NCBI GenBank assembly: GCA_947591115.1
Contig: CANQCX010000056.1
Coordinates: 1 to 9,906, forward strand
DNA from: an uncultured Lachnospiraceae bacterium
GTDB lineage: Bacteria; Bacillota; Clostridia; Lachnospirales; Lachnospiraceae
Direction: 5' to 3'
Length of the DNA stretch: 9,906 bases
Of the stretch, positions 7,043 to 9,906 are shown one piece after another; within the stretch, counting starts at the first letter, position 1; each line of letters begins with the position of its first letter. Made by a program: the position numbers and the translations under genes. The notes under the pieces were generated by a model that saw nothing but the letters and a program-made list of their open reading frames with translations, did no database searches and was not told the origin of the DNA.

Positions 7043-7071
7043 TTGCGGTTTTGGGCGGTTTATGCTATACT
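7043..7071 (+). promoter_or_regulatory. Extended -10 promoter of the helicase gene
   Basis: A -10 box TATACT (7066-7071; 5 of 6) is preceded by TGC (7063-7065), an extended -10. A weak -35 TTGCGG (7043-7048) lies 17 bp upstream. The start near 7078 lies downstream of the ATG at 7062, which supports the later ATG at 7110 as the real start. Confidence 0.68.
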
Positions 7072-7109
7072 CAGGCAGTAGATGCAGATATACGGCGGAG
7101 AGGGAAGCT

Positions 7110-9770
7110 ATGGATTACGGAAAGATTTTAAAATTTAAAGGAACGTGGAGAAATTATCAGGCGCGCGTACTTGCCAACGCCCAGAAATATATTCGGGACG
7201 GACGCATTCATATTGTGGCGGCGCCCGGCTCGGGAAAAACAACGCTTGGGATCGAGCTGATCGCCCGCAGCAAAGAACCGGCGCTGGTGCTTGTCCCGTC
7301 GATCGCGATACGGGAGCAGTGGGCGCAGAGGATTGAGGAAGGCTTTTTGTGCGAAGGACTTCAGGCGGGCGACTATATTTCGCAGGATCTGAAAAATCCA
7401 AAATGCATTACGATCGCGACCTACCAGTCGCTGCACAGCGCCATGAACCGGTATCGGGGAATGCTTCAGGAGGAGGCGGAGGCGTCGGACGAGCAGCGGA
7501 CGGAAGAGGTGGATTATTCGGGGTTTGACATCATTGCAGAGATCAAAGCCTCCGGAATCGGCCTGTTTTGTCTGGACGAGTGCCATCATCTGCGCAGCGA
7601 ATGGTGGAAGGCGCTGGAAGAATTAAAGGCGGCGGCGGGAAATCTGAAGGTAATCGCGTTGACGGCGACTCCGCCGTATGACTCCACTCCGGCGCTCTGG
7701 AAACGTTATATGGACATGTGCGGGGAAATTGACGAAGAAATCGAGGTTCCGGAGCTGGTCAAAGAGGGCAGCCTTTGTCCGCATCAGGATTTTGTCTATT
7801 TTAACTATCCGACCGAGGAGGAAACGCAGGAAATCGAAAAGTTCCGGTCGAGAAGCAAAAAAATGCAGCAGAAGCTGCTGTGGGAAGACAAAGAATTTCT
7901 GGCTGCGCTGCAGACGCATGGCGGATTAAACGGCTCTTTGAGCGAGGAACAATTGCTGGAGTCTCCGGACGGCTTGATGGCGCTTTTGGTTTTTCTTCAG
8001 GCAAGAAATATCCCGTTTCCTACCCGTCTGCAGCAGCTTCTGGGAACGAAACGCCTTCCATCCATGAGTGAAAAATGGATGGAGCGTCTGCTTCAGGACT
8101 TTTTATATGATAATCCGGAAGCGTATTCCGTCGCAAAGGAATATCGGGAACAGTTGATCGGAACGCTCAAATCGGAAGGCCTGATCGAAAAGAGAAAAGT
8201 AACCTTCTGCGCCAGCGATGCTGTAGAAAAACTTTTGACCAATTCCAAAGGCAAATGCCGCAGCATTCAGGCGATCGCAGAGCGGGAATATGCGGCCGGC
8301 GGAAAAGAACTGCGGATGCTGATCCTGACGGATTATATCCGCAAGGAATATGAAAAAGCGGTCGGGGTTTTGGAAAGCGACGTGCTTGCGCTCGGCGTTC
8401 TGCCGTTTTTTGAACAACTGAGGCGTATCGCGGCAGCCAAAAACGCGCAGGAGCAATTCCGGCTGGGCGTATTGTGCGGTACTATGGTCATTATTCCGGC
8501 GGAGGCAAAAGAAGCGCTTCTGGCGGCAGCAGGAGAAAAAGCCGGAATTGTTTTTTCCGGAGTCGGAAATCTTCCGGAAAACGATTACGTAAAAGTAACC
8601 GCTTCCGGCGACAGCCATTTTTTGACGGCTGCGGTAACGGAGATTTTTTCTCAGGGACATATGCAGATTCTGATCGGAACCAAATCGCTGCTGGGCGAGG
8701 GATGGGATTCCCCATGTATCAATTCCCTGATACTTGCCAGCTTTGTCGGCTCCTTTATGCTGAGCAATCAGATGAGGGGGCGCGCGATTCGGGTGTGGAA
8801 CCAAAATCCGGAAAAAACCAGTAATATCTGGCACTTGGTTTGCTTTGATCCCGAGCGGGACGAAGAAAATAAAAGCGAGGACTATGAACTGCTGGAACGC
8901 CGGATGGAGCATTTTGTGGGACTGCATTATACGCAGGACGTCATTGAGAGCGGAATGGAGCGGCTGTCCATTATCCGGCCTCCGTTTCATAAAAAGAACG
9001 TCGATCTGATGAACCGGCAGATGCTGGAGCTTTCCGAGCAGAGAGATACGCTGCGGCAGCGCTGGGAAAACGCGCTGGTCAAGTCCCGCAGAATGGAGCT
9101 GGCAGAGGAAACGGAGGTTCCGGAGATACAGGTTTCGAAAGTGGTTTTGGAGAATTCTTTGCGCGGTCTGGCAGCGGCAGCCGCCGGCATGGTAGTTTTT
9201 GGAATAGCCGCCATTCTTTGCTCCGGCAAAATCCTCGGAGCTGTATTTGGAGCGCTGGCGTTTGGTATGCTTGTCATGGGAGTGACAAAGCTGCCCAAGA
9301 TCTTGTGGCTGAGGACGGCGGAAAAGCGTTTAAAGGCTTACGGAAACGGAATACGCGAGGCGCTTTTGCGCCGGCAGCTTTTAGAGAGCAAAAACAGCAG
9401 GGTTATGACAGAAGCGGAGTCGCCGGGCTGCCAGAGTATTTATCTGGAAGGAGGCAGCGCGCGCGATAAAACCTTGTTTGCCCAATGCACAGCGGAGTTT
9501 TTCGGTCCTGTGGAGCAGCAGCGTTATTTACTGACTGCAAAGAAAAAACAAAAAGGTTCGGGAAGCTGCTATTGCGTTCCGGAATGCTTTGCAAAACGAA
9601 AAGAGGATGCGGAGAGCTTTTATCAGTGCATGAAACCCGTAATGGGAGAATACCGGCTGGTATATACCCGAAATGAAAGCGGAAGACAGGTTTTGTTAAA
9701 AGAACGTATGCGCTCGCTGGCAGAACAGCGCGGAAAAAGAAACGGCGGCAGACGCAAACGCTTAAAATAA
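7110..9770 (+). CDS. Superfamily 2 DEAD/DEAH-box helicase-like ATPase with two C-terminal hydrophobic segments
   Basis: An 886-aa protein. RecA lobe 1 has YQ near residue 16 (possible Q motif), Walker A AAPGSGKTT (37-45), the DEAH-type box DECHH (156-160) and motif III TAT (185-187). RecA lobe 2 begins around 401 (LMILTD-like strand), with motif V in IGTKSLLGEGWDSP (522-535) and arginine-finger motif VI QMRGRAIR (554-561). All core ATPase residues look intact, so an active nucleic-acid-dependent ATPase is expected. About 210 residues separate TAT from lobe 2, far more than a minimal core needs. Two hydrophobic segments (about 687-704 and 708-728) predict a membrane hairpin. The final 158 residues match no domain I recognise; they carry six cysteines (774, 793, 820, 822, 826, 840) and a basic end GRRKRLK. 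ATG 7110 has GGAGAGGG (7097-7104) five nt upstream; the in-frame ATG at 7062 precedes the promoter -10. Helicase class is firm; substrate and role (repair, defence or RNA) are unknown. Confidence 0.9.
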   Translation: MDYGKILKFKGTWRNYQARVLANAQKYIRDGRIHIVAAPGSGKTTLGIELIARSKEPALVLVPSIAIREQWAQRIEEGFLCEGLQAGDYISQDLKNPKCITIATYQSLHSAMNRYRGMLQEEAEASDEQRTEEVDYSGFDIIAEIKASGIGLFCLDECHHLRSEWWKALEELKAAAGNLKVIALTATPPYDSTPALWKRYMDMCGEIDEEIEVPELVKEGSLCPHQDFVYFNYPTEEETQEIEKFRSRSKKMQQKLLWEDKEFLAALQTHGGLNGSLSEEQLLESPDGLMALLVFLQARNIPFPTRLQQLLGTKRLPSMSEKWMERLLQDFLYDNPEAYSVAKEYREQLIGTLKSEGLIEKRKVTFCASDAVEKLLTNSKGKCRSIQAIAEREYAAGGKELRMLILTDYIRKEYEKAVGVLESDVLALGVLPFFEQLRRIAAAKNAQEQFRLGVLCGTMVIIPAEAKEALLAAAGEKAGIVFSGVGNLPENDYVKVTASGDSHFLTAAVTEIFSQGHMQILIGTKSLLGEGWDSPCINSLILASFVGSFMLSNQMRGRAIRVWNQNPEKTSNIWHLVCFDPERDEENKSEDYELLERRMEHFVGLHYTQDVIESGMERLSIIRPPFHKKNVDLMNRQMLELSEQRDTLRQRWENALVKSRRMELAEETEVPEIQVSKVVLENSLRGLAAAAAGMVVFGIAAILCSGKILGAVFGALAFGMLVMGVTKLPKILWLRTAEKRLKAYGNGIREALLRRQLLESKNSRVMTEAESPGCQSIYLEGGSARDKTLFAQCTAEFFGPVEQQRYLLTAKKKQKGSGSCYCVPECFAKRKEDAESFYQCMKPVMGEYRLVYTRNESGRQVLLKERMRSLAEQRGKRNGGRRKRLK

Positions 9771-9774
9771 AAGA

Positions 9775-9823
9775 GGGTGTCCCGACAGTCATTGAAAATG
9801 ACTACAGGGACGCCCCCTTTTTT
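9775..9823. terminator. Nested two-hairpin terminator, probably bidirectional
   Basis: The outer 9-bp stem pairs 9775-9783 (gggtgtccc) with 9807-9815 (gggacgccc) with one G-U wobble. Inside it a 6-bp hairpin pairs 9787-9792 (agtcat) with 9798-9803 (atgact) over a 5-nt loop. Six T residues (9818-9823) follow on the plus strand, 47 nt after the helicase stop. On the minus strand the stem is followed by TCTTTTATTTT, so it may also end the convergent gene stopping at 9849. Confidence 0.88.
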
Positions 9824-9848
9824 GACCTAAAAAACGTTGTATGTTTGA

Positions 9849-9906
9849 TTATTCCGCTCTTGCCATAGCTTCCTCGAAATCTTTGGTACCCTTCCAGATT
9901 TCGTTC
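9849..9906 (-). CDS. 3' end of a convergent gene (C-terminal 18 residues only)
   Basis: The minus strand is open from the window edge to TAA (complement of 9849-9851) and encodes NEIWKGTKDFEEAMARAE. The composition is protein-like, and the shared terminator sits just 26 bp beyond its stop, which supports a real convergent gene. The ending vaguely resembles C-termini of extracellular solute-binding proteins (motif of the type W-x-G-x-x-x-F-E-E-A), but 18 residues are too few to assign a family. Confidence 0.5.
   Translation of the reverse strand, partial: NEIWKGTKDFEEAMARAE

Noticed and set aside
8103..8990. 295-aa open frame on the minus strand inside the helicase gene.
   Set aside because: The plus-strand frame carries clear helicase motifs throughout. 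The opposite frame has no recognisable domain and odd composition (rich in Phe, Arg and Gln), as expected of a shadow frame.

Overview
The window looks like a chromosomal segment of a low-to-moderate-GC Gram-positive bacterium (Bacillota), most likely of the class Clostridia. The reasons are strong AGGAGG-type ribosome binding sites, sigma-A-like promoters (two with extended -10 TGn), U-tract terminators, and protein families typical of Clostridia. No rRNA, tRNA, CRISPR array, insertion sequence or phage gene was found. The taxonomic placement is inference.

Layout. (1) 1-1419: a DUF4143-type AAA ATPase gene on the minus strand, with its terminator at 81-129. (2) 1420-1630: a spacer holding the promoter of that gene and, overlapping it, five direct repeats at an exact 23-bp period (starts 1465, 1488, 1511, 1534, 1557). 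This is the most unusual non-coding structure in the window. (3) 1631-6966: a compact four-gene minus-strand operon transcribed trkA -> trkH -> double zinc-ribbon membrane protein -> secreted/membrane-anchored TPM-domain protein. Gaps are 17 and 14 bp, then an 8-bp overlap. (4) 6967-7109: a divergent promoter region whose two predicted -35 elements lie 14 bp apart. (5) 7110-9770: a large plus-strand superfamily 2 helicase-like ATPase of 886 aa with all main SF2 motifs, a long insertion between its two lobes, two hydrophobic segments near residues 687-728 and an unassigned cysteine-containing C-terminal region. (6) 9775-9823: a nested, probably bidirectional terminator, followed by the 3' end of a convergent minus-strand gene that runs off the window.

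How they work together. TrkA and TrkH form a potassium uptake system: TrkH is the membrane channel subunit and TrkA the cytoplasmic nucleotide-binding gate. The zinc-ribbon and TPM proteins are translationally coupled to each other and belong to families often found together in Bacillota. Their placement behind trkAH suggests co-expression with K+ uptake, but a functional link is inference. The ATPase gene at 142-1419 has its own promoter inside the repeat array, so the array probably controls it. The helicase shares only a promoter region with trkA.
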